Assembly: GCA_947476275.1 (NCBI GenBank)
Contig: CANJPQ010000036.1
Coordinates: 1 to 41,844, forward strand
Length of the DNA: 41,844 bases
From: Fidelibacterota bacterium
GTDB taxonomy: Bacteria > Pseudomonadota > Alphaproteobacteria > Rhodospirillales > Rhodospirillaceae
Direction: 5' to 3'
The notes under the pieces are model-generated. The model worked only from the letters and a program-made list of their open reading frames with translations. It did not search any database and was not told where the DNA came from. The translations under genes were made by a program, and so were the position numbers. Of the stretch, positions 1-7,734 are shown piece after piece (positions within the stretch are counted from its first letter, which is position 1; each line of letters starts with the position of its first letter).

Positions 1-1
1 C

Positions 2-73
2 AAACAGCGCGAAAGGATCAAGCGGCAGACCATCAAGCATCGGCGCTTGCAACACCGCAAGCTCGCCGCCTAA
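2..73 (+). CDS. possible 3' end of a gene entering from the left
   Basis: A plus-strand frame is open from the window edge for 23 codons and ends in TAA at 71-73. Its translation is very basic (many Lys, Arg and His), as some DNA-binding or transposase tails are. I do not recognise it. The opposite strand is also open over the same bases, so the frame may be chance. Confidence 0.25.
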   Translation, partial: KQRERIKRQTIKHRRLQHRKLAA

Positions 74-108
74 CATCAACCCCCAGACGAGGCCCGCACT
101 CCGCTAAT

Positions 109-474
109 TTACGCTGCGACCTGCGCCAAATGTTCTGACGACGGACAAAACATAGTGAGCAGAACCGCGCCGCGCGCCGAGTATGCGCTTTCGCGGGTGT
201 AGCCTTTGGGAAAGAAGCCGTAGCAATGCTTGTCGTATGTCATTCCGTTGATCGTGATGGCGCCGTCGAGCACAAGAAATTCTTCGTGCGCCGTGTTGTG
301 TTCCGCCTCGTCCCGCAACCAGCCGGCGGGATACCGCACAACCGTCGTCGCATCCGTGCCGGCCTCGTCGATAGACAAGATCTTGCTTTCGACGTCTTGC
401 CGCCCCGTGCCGTAGGTTCCCTTCTGCCAGGGAATATCCTGCGTCATGATGAATAGGATATGCGGTCGCGCCAT
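109..474 (-). CDS. small single-domain cupin protein
   Basis: Predicted 121-residue cytoplasmic cupin with no signal peptide. I chose the ATG at 474 (MARPHILF) because the 19 codons upstream of it do not look coding. Cupin motif 1 is visible as HNTAHEEFLVLDG, with two His and a Glu that could bind a metal, and motif 2 as YGFFPKGYTRES. It resembles the first half of the two-cupin protein at 3738-4595 (EEFxVLxGxxTIN followed by YxFxPxGY), so the two are probably paralogues. The substrate cannot be told. Small cupins of this kind occur as dioxygenases, isomerases or binding proteins in catabolic clusters. It follows the TonB receptor gene on the same strand with a 162-base gap that holds a strong hairpin, so it may be a separate unit. 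Confidence 0.8.
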   Translation of the reverse strand: MARPHILFIMTQDIPWQKGTYGTGRQDVESKILSIDEAGTDATTVVRYPAGWLRDEAEHNTAHEEFLVLDGAITINGMTYDKHCYGFFPKGYTRESAYSARGAVLLTMFCPSSEHLAQVAA

Positions 475-586
475 GTCAGTCGTCCTTATGTGATTTTTGC
501 CGCTTAGGGCAGGCTGACCGCGCGGACCCACGCCGTCGCGAGCAACGGCTTAACTTTGCCGTTTTCGTCAATTCTCGAAGTGACGT

Positions 587-621
587 GACTTGCCCGATGG
601 GGGCTACCCATCGGGCAAGTC
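587..621 (-). terminator. 15-bp perfect hairpin after the first TonB receptor gene
   Basis: GACTTGCCCGATGGG (587-601) and its exact reverse complement (607-621) enclose a 5-base loop. The hairpin begins 16 bases past the stop codon of the minus-strand receptor gene, where a terminator or mRNA-end stabiliser would lie. On the minus strand there is no T-run after the stem, so it is not a classical Rho-independent terminator. Confidence 0.55.
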
Positions 622-636
622 AAAACGTAAAGCGCG

Positions 637-3240
637 TTAGAACTTAACGTTGGCGCGGATGCCGAACTGGCGGCGATTCTGCGGTGTCACGGCGACGCCC
701 TGATTGAGCGTACCGCCGCCGGCCGACGGACCGCGGTCGAAGTCCGACCAACGGGCGCACCCGGTCCAGCTGCGGTCGTTGCCCAGGTTCTTCACGAACA
801 GTTCCAGGCGAAGATCTTTCTTCTCGACACCGGCCTTGGCGTTCATCAGCCAGTACGCGGAGCACCACGCGAGGTTCACTTCGTCGGCAAACGACTTGCC
901 GACGTAGATCACGTCGCCGCCCACAAACCACTCCCACGTGTCGTTCAGCGGGCGGGTGTAGGTCGTCGAGTACGCACCGGACCATGTCGGGAAGCGCGCG
1001 TTCGAGTTGCCCTTGGCCTGCTGATAGAAGGTCTGCTTGCCGGCGATCACCCGGTTGTCCGGAATCACCGCAGGCAGGCCGCCGGCCACCGACATGAAGT
1101 TGAAGATATAGTCGGTGTACCTCGAGCGTGCCCACGCCACGTTCACGTGGTTGTCCCACCCCGGAGCGAGTTGAATATTGCCTTCAAACTCGATGCCCCA
1201 GATTCGGGAGTTGCCGGCCGTTTGTACGTTGCGTGAATTGTAGAACGGGGCACCGCTGACCGGATCCACAGCTGGCAATCCGGTTGCACCGCTTGCGCAG
1301 CCGGAGGCCGCGGTGGCACCCGCGGCGCCGCCGTGGTCGATGCTGCCGCAATCTTCCTGCACATAGACGACGCCGCGGCCCTTCTGGTTCGTCCACTTGC
1401 CGTAATAGCCGGCCAGCGCGAAGTTCGCGCGATTGTCCCACACCGACTGTTTCCAGCCGATCTCGAAGCTGTCGAGGGTTTCGGCCGGCAGCGTCGATGT
1501 CGCCTGCGGAAGGATCTGCTGGTACTGGGCTAACTCACGTGCGGTAGCGTTGCCGACGAACGCGTTCGGCTGGCCTTGGATGAATCCGCGGGCATAGCTG
1601 GCGTAGATGTTCGTCTCCGCCGTCGGCTGGAACTTGAGGATGGCGCGGGGCAAGAACACCTTGTCGACCTTGGAGATGCCCGGTGCCGTCGCCAGGCCGG
1701 CGGTGGCCTTGTTGTACTGGTAGCGCCCTTCGAAGTTCGCGGTGATCTGGTCTGTGACGTTGTAGGAAAGCGCGCCAAAGAAGCCGACCGCCTTGATCAC
1801 GTTCGTGTTGCCGACAAGCGAGTTGGAGAACAGACCCGGCGACGTGCGGCGGCAGTCGTTCGGGCCGGTCAGGTAGAGAGGCTGCCCGGCAACGTTTGCG
1901 TTCGGCGTGCAGAAGGTAATCGCATCGCCGCCGGAACCGGACTGGATGAACTCTTGATGGTAGTAGCTCACGCCCAAAAGCCCGCTGAGGCGCTGGTTGG
2001 CCGGCGAAGCGACACGGAACTCCGCGCTGTAGTCCTTGGAATCTTCCGGATCGCGCGAGTACCAGTTATCAATGGCACTCAGCCCGAAGTCGCGGATCCA
2101 GTTCGCGCGGAGCCGGTTGTACCCGCCCTGCATGCTCGCGGAATATCCGCCTGCGAACTCATAGTCTAACATCCCTGAAACGCGCACGACGTCACGCACC
2201 AGACCCATGTGATCGATGGTCGGAACGTCGAGCGCCGCCGGCGCCCCCGTCAAAGCCTGCTGCAGAAAGTAAGGTACGCCTTGTTGGGTCGCGCGGGGCG
2301 AGGACAGCGAGGTGTTGCTGTCGATGATTCTAGTCGATCCGAGCGCGGAGATGGCGACGCCCTGTTTCGGCACCGCGCCGCAGATGTAGCTTCGCGGATG
2401 AATTTGCGGGAAGTTCGGATCCTGCGTGTTGATGGTTTTGCCGGAGCAGGAATCGTTATTCAACCCTTCGACAATGCCGCCGGCCGCCGGGCCGTCGTCG
2501 TCCTTATCGTAGAAGATCCGGAGTTTCATTTTCAGATTGTCGGTCGGGGTGGCGTAAAGAACGCCGCCCACGGACTTTGACGATTCCTCGCCCAGTCTCC
2601 CGCCATCGGTGGCCGTGAACATGGAGCCCTTGGAGTACAGCCGACCGGACAGACGATAGCCGAGCTTGCCTTCGACGATCGGTCCCTCGTGGCTGGCCGA
2701 CACGTCGAAATCGTTATAGGTCGCGGCGGATGCGCTGACCTCGCCGTTGAATTGATCGAGCGAAGGATTCTTGGTGATGTAATTGATGGCGCCGCCGAAC
2801 GTGCCGCGTCCGAAATAGGCGGATTGCGGTCCCTTGATCACCTCGATACGTTCAAGGTCATTCAGTGGGATCGACTGCGATCCACCCAGAACATAGACGC
2901 CATCGACAAACAGCGATCCCAGTTGCAAGGACGGATCGCTCACGTTGACGTTCATGCCGCGGAAGCGAATCTGGGAATCGAAGCGGCCCGGAATCTGATT
3001 GCCCATGTTGGAGTACTGAACGCCGGGCGCTGACTTCGCGAGGTCTTCGAGGTCGCGAAATCCCTTCTTGATGATGTCTTCTGCGGAGAACGCGGTGATG
3101 GAGAGTGGGATCTCCGACAGCTTTTCTTCGCGTTTGCGCGCGGTGACGACAATTTCTTCGAGACCCTGCGCCGCGACCGGCATGGCAGATCCCAACATCA
3201 CCAGAATGGCAGTGCCTCTCAGCAAGACCGTCCGCTTCAT
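637..3240 (-). CDS. TonB-dependent outer-membrane receptor (copy 1)
   Basis: Predicted 867-residue outer-membrane receptor that takes up a ligand using TonB-ExbBD energy. The ATG at 3240 (MKRTVLLRG) is preceded by a GGGGAAA ribosome site and starts a signal peptide ending near VAAQ. It is followed by the TonB-box-like LEEIVVTARKREE. The plug domain has the usual signature near residue 120-150 (IEVIKGPQSAYFGRGTFGGA), and the protein ends in a beta-strand with terminal Phe (RRQFGIRANVKF). It is similar in organisation to the receptors at 8716 and 32843. The ligand is unknown; the linked catabolic genes suggest an organic compound rather than a siderophore, but this is inference. It stands alone on the minus strand with an AT-rich promoter region upstream. 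Confidence 0.95.
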   Translation of the reverse strand: MKRTVLLRGTAILVMLGSAMPVAAQGLEEIVVTARKREEKLSEIPLSITAFSAEDIIKKGFRDLEDLAKSAPGVQYSNMGNQIPGRFDSQIRFRGMNVNVSDPSLQLGSLFVDGVYVLGGSQSIPLNDLERIEVIKGPQSAYFGRGTFGGAINYITKNPSLDQFNGEVSASAATYNDFDVSASHEGPIVEGKLGYRLSGRLYSKGSMFTATDGGRLGEESSKSVGGVLYATPTDNLKMKLRIFYDKDDDGPAAGGIVEGLNNDSCSGKTINTQDPNFPQIHPRSYICGAVPKQGVAISALGSTRIIDSNTSLSSPRATQQGVPYFLQQALTGAPAALDVPTIDHMGLVRDVVRVSGMLDYEFAGGYSASMQGGYNRLRANWIRDFGLSAIDNWYSRDPEDSKDYSAEFRVASPANQRLSGLLGVSYYHQEFIQSGSGGDAITFCTPNANVAGQPLYLTGPNDCRRTSPGLFSNSLVGNTNVIKAVGFFGALSYNVTDQITANFEGRYQYNKATAGLATAPGISKVDKVFLPRAILKFQPTAETNIYASYARGFIQGQPNAFVGNATARELAQYQQILPQATSTLPAETLDSFEIGWKQSVWDNRANFALAGYYGKWTNQKGRGVVYVQEDCGSIDHGGAAGATAASGCASGATGLPAVDPVSGAPFYNSRNVQTAGNSRIWGIEFEGNIQLAPGWDNHVNVAWARSRYTDYIFNFMSVAGGLPAVIPDNRVIAGKQTFYQQAKGNSNARFPTWSGAYSTTYTRPLNDTWEWFVGGDVIYVGKSFADEVNLAWCSAYWLMNAKAGVEKKDLRLELFVKNLGNDRSWTGCARWSDFDRGPSAGGGTLNQGVAVTPQNRRQFGIRANVKF

Positions 3241-3342
3241 AGTTTCCCCGTTTGATGGCGTTTCGCGATGACGCACATCTGCGTTTGACAGAGGCAGCCG
3301 GTATATTCAACCGCGCCGTACGCGGGGAATTCCAACTATATG

Positions 3343-3416
3343 GCCCATGGTGCATGGTGGGCACATATTCATTTATAATATTAGAATAAATTACTACAAT
3401 ATGAACTATTTGTAGT
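3343..3416 (-). promoter_or_regulatory. candidate promoter and dyads upstream of TonB receptor 1
   Basis: This is an unusually AT-rich patch. Read on the minus strand, TTGTAG (3399-3394) and TATAAA (3377-3372) are separated by 16 bases and could be -35 and -10 boxes. The -35 box overlaps a dyad, ACTACAA-N10-TTGTAGT (3393-3416), which would suit a repressor. A second dyad, GCCCA-N10-TGGGC (3343-3362), lies just downstream of the -10 box. Confidence 0.45.
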
Positions 3417-3508
3417 GCCGTATACCAAGGTCGACGTCGCGGCGGCAATCAGGCCTATTTCCGCTGCTGTGTGCGTATGCCGCGCCATGACTCGACATCG
3501 CCGATCAT

Positions 3509-3724
3509 ATGAAATCTCTGCACACGGCAGCCGTGGATGCAGGCAACGGCTACGATGAGGCCCTGCGGGACGCCGACGCGGGAGATCTGGAGTATCTATT
3601 TTGCGAGATGATTGCGCTTCATGGGACGACCTCTCAGGCGCTGGCCGTGCAATTGCAGAAGCGAAGTGGCCGATGCGTGATCTCGCCAAACGCGTCATCA
3701 TGTCGCGCTGATCTAACCCACTGA
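3509..3724 (+). pseudogene. truncated DUF2383/PA2169-like four-helix protein
   Basis: A 71-codon frame begins MKSLHTAAVDAGNGYDEAL and continues with LFCEMIALHGTTSQALAVQL. As I recall the DUF2383 (PA2169-type four-helix-bundle) family, this is its N-terminal helical pattern, but members are about twice as long. After KRSGR the similarity stops and the frame ends in an unrelated tail. Upstream in frame the codons read LDIADH and then a stop, so the normal start is also lost. There is no ribosome site. I read it as a decayed fragment; a short functional gene is less likely. Confidence 0.4.
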
Positions 3725-3737
3725 TGCTGGTATTGCC

Positions 3738-4595
3738 GTGCCGCGACCCTGGACTGAATTCATTCAATCGCAGTGCTTACCGTGGCGGACTCCGCCGGCC
3801 GGCACACTGGCGGACGGGTTGCGATGGAAAGTTTTGAGTTCGGATGATGAGACGGGCGAACTCACGGCGCTCGTCGCCATACCGGCGGGATGGCGTGTCA
3901 CCGAAAAGGGTTTCAACGCGGCGCCCGAAGAATTTTTCGTGCTGAGTGGTGATCTCACCATCAACAAAATCGTCTACGGCCTACATGACTATGCTTTTCT
4001 GCCGGCGGGATATGAGCGTACGGCGACAAGCGAAGACGGCGCGGTCGTCATGGCCTTTTTCCACGGCGCCCCGGCGTTCGCGTCTGGGGCAGCGCCCGCC
4101 GGCCTCTACGACCCCGGTCTCCTGATCGAGCGGATCGTTACGCGGCTGCAGCCGTGGGATAGTGCCAACGTCGATCCGAAGATCAATCATCTTCATGCGC
4201 ATCGGAAGAATCTTCGGCTGGACCCGAATGGAACCTGCCGTACCTATCTCCTGGGCGGCTTGCCGCATGGGTTCTCGCCATCGGGCACGGCCCACAAGGA
4301 AACGCATCCTCACGTCGAGGAATTCTTCATGGTGAGCGGCGATATGTCGTGCACGATGGTCGGGAGCATGCGGCCTGGCGCTTACTTCTGGCGTCCGCCC
4401 GGGTTCGAGCATGGGCTCGACAGCTCTCTGACCGGCTTTCTGCTGCTCTGCCGTACGCCCGGCGCCAACAAGACCGTGAGCGTTTGGAGTGCCGATGCCT
4501 ATCCGGTTAACGACGCAGCACCCTACAATCCGATCTTGCCGCCGGAATTCGCGGCGATAAAACCGACGGATCTGGCCGTCGCGTTGACCTACTAA
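3738..4595 (+). CDS. two-domain cupin protein
   Basis: Predicted 285-residue cytoplasmic bicupin starting with GTG at 3738. The first cupin (about residues 45-105) has EEFFVLSGDLTIN and YAFLPAGYER but lacks the usual His ligands. The second (about residues 185-240) has KETHPHVEEFFMVSG and a later PPGFEHG, giving a HxHxxEE...H set able to hold a metal. Catalysis would therefore sit in the C-terminal cupin, with the first half structural or ligand-binding. The overall plan resembles uncharacterised ChrR-like or DUF4437-like cupins and ring-cleavage-type cupins; the substrate is unknown. Its stop codon overlaps the converging MFS gene by four bases (4592-4595). Confidence 0.85.
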   Translation: MPRPWTEFIQSQCLPWRTPPAGTLADGLRWKVLSSDDETGELTALVAIPAGWRVTEKGFNAAPEEFFVLSGDLTINKIVYGLHDYAFLPAGYERTATSEDGAVVMAFFHGAPAFASGAAPAGLYDPGLLIERIVTRLQPWDSANVDPKINHLHAHRKNLRLDPNGTCRTYLLGGLPHGFSPSGTAHKETHPHVEEFFMVSGDMSCTMVGSMRPGAYFWRPPGFEHGLDSSLTGFLLLCRTPGANKTVSVWSADAYPVNDAAPYNPILPPEFAAIKPTDLAVALTY

Positions 4596-5890
4596 ATGCG
4601 CGACAGCTTTCGCGCGTAAGCCCGGCCGATCGCGCCGAGGAGCAGTAACGGTACGATGCCGAAGACGATCGGGGCTGAGGCGATCGCAAATCCAAGGTTC
4701 GCCTCGCCAAAGACATGTGTTGAGAGCAAACCGACCGTCGTCGGGCCGAGCAGCAGCCCGGACAACGAGATCACCACATAGTAGAGCGCAATAATTTGCC
4801 CCCGGACCGCGCCGGGCGTAATGGCAAGCAGCGATAGCATCGCTGTCGCCGTGACCATGGCGATCGGTACGGTGGTGAAGGCGTAAGCGACGAAACCCAA
4901 CCAAGCGGACGGCATGAGGTAGGGCAGCGCGCTGATGGGAATGAGCGCCACGAAACTCCAGCGCAGTAAGACGAAGGCCGCGTCGGATTTTCCGCGCGAA
5001 CCCATGCGATCGTTCAGCAGGCCCGTGATCGCCATTGTGGCGGGGGCCACGATAAGGGTCGAGATGCCGTTGAAGAGGGCAAACTTCTGCGTCGGCCAAT
5101 CAAAGCTGCGACGAAACGCCTCGGGCGCGAAGCCTCCTTGGGAATACGCAATGATGGTCATCACGCTTGCCAACAAGAATATGCCGAAATATGCGCCCCA
5201 GTTTTTGCTGATCTCGCGCCAGGCATCGGCCACGCTGTTATCGGTGCCCTGACTCCTGCGGCGCGCGGGTTCGGGCAACAGAAGAAATCCAAGGGCGATC
5301 GCCAATCCCGGGAGGCCGACAGCGATGAATGTGGCCGACCATGGCGCGACTGGGCCAACGAGGGGCAGGTCGATCTGCGTGTGGTCTTTTGCCCACGTCA
5401 GTACCGCGGCGCCGGTGAGTGCTGCCACGCCCGAGCCCAATCCCAACGCCGTGGAATAAAGCGCGACCGGCTTTCCGCGCCGTGCTTCCGGGAAGCTGTC
5501 GCTGATCAAGGATAGTGCCGCGGGGCTCAGTACGGCTTCGCCGACCCCGACAAACATGCGCGAGATGAAAAGCTGCGCGAAACTTGTCGTCAATCCGCAG
5601 GCCGCCGTTGCGAGTGACCAAAGCGCGACACCGATCGCAACCAGCCGCGTGCGCTTCATGTGATCGGCAAGCCACCCCAAAGGCGGACCCAGCAACGCGT
5701 AAAAAATGCCGAAGGCCACGCCAATCAACAAACCGACTTTGGTGTCGTCGAGGTGGAACTGCGCTTTGATGGGGCCGATGAGCAATCCCAGGATCGACCG
5801 ATCGATGTAAGAAAATATATAGGCCAGCGTCAGTAAGCCGGTGAGCGTCCATCCCGTGCGCGGCGATGGATAGGGGGCTGAATCGCTCAT
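4592..5890 (-). CDS. MFS transporter, spinster-like
   Basis: Predicted 432-residue inner-membrane permease with about 12 hydrophobic segments. The N-terminal segment LTLAYIFSYIDRSILGLLI, the loop GPPLGWLADHMKRTRL between helices 2 and 3, and GVGEAVLSPAALSLISD in helix 5 are typical of the major facilitator superfamily, nearest to the spinster-type and organic-acid groups. The substrate is not readable. Its ATG overlaps the stop of the VOC gene upstream (ATGA, 5887-5890), so the two are translated together and probably act on the same compound. The 3' end converges on the bicupin gene with a four-base overlap. Confidence 0.92.
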   Translation of the reverse strand: MSDSAPYPSPRTGWTLTGLLTLAYIFSYIDRSILGLLIGPIKAQFHLDDTKVGLLIGVAFGIFYALLGPPLGWLADHMKRTRLVAIGVALWSLATAACGLTTSFAQLFISRMFVGVGEAVLSPAALSLISDSFPEARRGKPVALYSTALGLGSGVAALTGAAVLTWAKDHTQIDLPLVGPVAPWSATFIAVGLPGLAIALGFLLLPEPARRRSQGTDNSVADAWREISKNWGAYFGIFLLASVMTIIAYSQGGFAPEAFRRSFDWPTQKFALFNGISTLIVAPATMAITGLLNDRMGSRGKSDAAFVLLRWSFVALIPISALPYLMPSAWLGFVAYAFTTVPIAMVTATAMLSLLAITPGAVRGQIIALYYVVISLSGLLLGPTTVGLLSTHVFGEANLGFAIASAPIVFGIVPLLLLGAIGRAYARKLSRI

Positions 5891-6330
5891 TGCGCACTAT
5901 CCGCCAGTTTGTAAATCACAAGGAGATTGTCGTCGAAATCGACAATGCCGACTTCCCGTCCGCGACGGCCTGAGGTGCTGACCAGTTCCGCTTCTTCATA
6001 GACATGAAGACCCAATTTGCGCGCGCCTTCCACCACAGCATCTATATCTGTGACCTCAAGTACCACCGCCCCGCGTCGCGGGCGAGGCGTGGCGGCGATC
6101 AGCGATGATTGGATTTCCGTCAGCGCCATCACGCGGGGCTGGTCGGGAAGTGAAAGGACGCAAAATCCGATGGACACGTCGCGCGGAATTTCAAAAACCG
6201 AAAAAGAGTAACTGTGGGGGTTGTGTCCCTTCATCGAGGACACCTCAAATCCCACGACATCGCGGTAGAACGTCAGCGCGCGCGCCAAGTCCCTGACGAC
6301 AAAGTTCGCGCGTTGAAAGCGTGCGGTCAT
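5887..6330 (-). CDS. VOC-family (glyoxalase/dioxygenase fold) protein
   Basis: Predicted 147-residue cytoplasmic protein of the vicinal-oxygen-chelate superfamily. The N-terminal FVVRDLARALTFYRDVVGFEV is the classic beta-alpha-beta opening. The second module runs through VVLEVTDIDAVVEGARKLGL to VGIVDFDDNLLVIYKL, where a metal-ligand Glu is normally found near the end. The usual His at the start of strand 1 is absent (NFVV), so metal binding is uncertain. It is the first gene of a two-gene unit with the MFS transporter. The enzymatic role is unknown. Confidence 0.85.
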   Translation of the reverse strand: MTARFQRANFVVRDLARALTFYRDVVGFEVSSMKGHNPHSYSFSVFEIPRDVSIGFCVLSLPDQPRVMALTEIQSSLIAATPRPRRGAVVLEVTDIDAVVEGARKLGLHVYEEAELVSTSGRRGREVGIVDFDDNLLVIYKLADSAQ

Positions 6331-6793
6331 CTCAGAGTCCCATGCTTTGACGAACTATCGCGTCGCGTTTCGGCCTCCCGGGGTGGCCGTGCGGCAAATG
6401 CGTTGGTCACGGCCACGGGAACTCCGTCGGTCAACCGCATGAAAAGCTTACGCATTACGGAGGAAGCCTGTCGCGGAACCGATGACGGCCATGCCGGGCG
6501 CGGGTTTGAGGGTAAGGCTATGACCAAGGCCCTGGCTTTGACATCTATCAAGTTCCCTTTTTCGGCTGATTTGGCGAATAATAATGCACAAAAGAGCTTA
6601 ACGACGCCAAACCGACGTCGCAGCTCATCCGTAGACCAAGCTCCCGCGCTACATCTCGGAAGTCGACAATCACTGGTTGCCGGGCAGCTACTACGGCGAA
6701 CTCGTACCGGAAGACATGAGCGGCCCGGCGAAGTACGGCCTGGGCGTGTTCGTCACCGGGGCGGGTAGAGGGATCTGTGGGGGATTAATCTAG
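6331..6793. other. 463-base interval with decayed coding traces
   Basis: No intact gene is supported here. The left half shows short frames on both strands with no ribosome sites. A perfect TTGACA lies at 6538-6543, but no convincing -10 box follows at 16-18 bases. The right part, about 6600-6791, holds a remnant described separately. A purine-rich stretch ending in GGGGGA just before 6794 serves as the ribosome site of the next gene. Confidence 0.5.
6598..6792 (+). pseudogene. decayed gene fragment, family not recognised
   Basis: Two protein-like blocks lie in different frames. About 6602-6636 reads LNDAKPTSQLIR. From about 6643 a second frame reads KLPR, then YISEVDNHWLPGSYYGEL, then VPEDMSGPAKYGLGVFVTG, and runs to the TAG at 6790-6792. 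The composition is that of a real, folded protein (many Trp, Tyr, Gly and Pro), but there is no start codon and the blocks are joined by a frameshift. I read it as the wreck of a gene that once preceded the DUF1838 pair. The family is unknown to me. Confidence 0.45.
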
Positions 6794-7729
6794 ATGCGCA
6801 AGCAAACGGGTTTCCATCGTTTATGCGCAGCATTCGCGGTTGTCGCCGCAGTGTTGTGCTTGAGCGCGCCGGCGAGCGCGCGGCGCCTCGACCCCACAAA
6901 CCCCAACGACGCAATCCTCTTGGAGCAGAAACTGACCTGCTCGCTGAAGCAGGGCGAGGTCATCGTGTACTGGTGGCAGGGGGCGGGCTACAGCCGCGTA
7001 CCTGGCGAGCGAGACCGCCATCTCTTCAATGTTGAAGGGATGAACATCCGTCACTGCAGCAACCACGAGGACGCGCAGCGCGGACACGGCTTCCGCTCCG
7101 TCTCGCGTGAGATACTGCTCTATAAAGACCCGCAGACGAACGAAATCCTCAGAACCTGGGCGAATCCGTGGACGGGCGAAACGGTGAATGTAGTTCACGT
7201 CGCCAACGACCCGGTGAATATGCGTGCGCCGATTTATGCGCGCGCTGCCGACGGCAAGCCATTCGTATTCAAAGCCACATTCGCGGGCGATCGCGTGTGG
7301 ACCACCGGCGAAGCGCCTCTGTTCTACAAGAATCCCTTGGCGGGCGATTACCAGGAATTCGTCGGAAACGACTATCACGCCATGGAAGCGCTAAACGCAT
7401 ACACGCTCCGCGATGACTTGCTCGACGGATCGCGGGCGAAGCTCCGTACCTATACGTTGTCCTGGGCACGCTTCTCCGAGTGGCTCCCGTGGATGAAAAT
7501 GGGAGGGCGCACCGGAATGATGATCTTCTCGACGGTCGGTGGGCGCGTAGAGAATTTTGCCGCCCTACCGGCGTCCATTCGAAACGAGATCCAGCAAAAC
7601 TATCCCGCCTACGCCGCGCCGCCGCCGCTTGATGACGCACGGCCGAACGAGACCACGTGGACCTACGTCAAGAAGATCGTGGACGCAGAGCGCGCCAAGT
7701 CGCGCGGAAACAGCAGCGGGAAGGAGTAG
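6794..7729 (+). CDS. exported DUF1838-family protein (copy 1)
   Basis: Predicted 311-residue secreted protein. A Sec signal peptide (residues 1 to about 29, ending SAPASA) is followed by a DUF1838 domain. Features that recur in this family as I know it include the opening LxxKLTCSLKQGE, VIVYWWQG, GERDRHLFNVEGMNIRHC, FRSVSREILLYKDPQTNE, WANPWTGETVNVVHVANDPVN, and PNETTW near the end. It is about half identical by eye to the next gene. DUF1838 has no established enzymatic role that I know of. Tandem copies just before a TonB receptor suggest periplasmic handling of the receptor's ligand. The ATG at 6794 follows a GGGGGA run. Confidence 0.88.
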   Translation: MRKQTGFHRLCAAFAVVAAVLCLSAPASARRLDPTNPNDAILLEQKLTCSLKQGEVIVYWWQGAGYSRVPGERDRHLFNVEGMNIRHCSNHEDAQRGHGFRSVSREILLYKDPQTNEILRTWANPWTGETVNVVHVANDPVNMRAPIYARAADGKPFVFKATFAGDRVWTTGEAPLFYKNPLAGDYQEFVGNDYHAMEALNAYTLRDDLLDGSRAKLRTYTLSWARFSEWLPWMKMGGRTGMMIFSTVGGRVENFAALPASIRNEIQQNYPAYAAPPPLDDARPNETTWTYVKKIVDAERAKSRGNSSGKE

Positions 7730-7734
7730 GTGCC

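Noticed and set aside
1-108. End of an insertion sequence at the left edge
   Set aside because: The basic open frame could be a transposase tail, but no terminal inverted repeat or target duplication can be seen in the available bases.
3381-3767. 128-codon minus-strand frame between receptor 1 and the bicupin
   Set aside because: It overlaps the bicupin start and the DUF2383-like trace, is Arg/Ser-rich and has no recognisable motif or ribosome site.
6538-6543. Perfect TTGACA as a promoter for the DUF1838 operon
   Set aside because: No acceptable -10 box at 16-18 bases and 250 bases of leader would follow; could be chance.
6327-6551. 74-codon minus-strand frame overlapping the VOC start by ATGA
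   Set aside because: The overlap looks like coupling, but there is no ribosome site, the composition is irregular and I recognise no family.
6214-6768. 184-codon plus-strand frame across the VOC start and the decayed interval
   Set aside because: It begins inside the opposite-strand VOC gene and its translation lacks any conserved pattern; the protein-like blocks lie in other frames.
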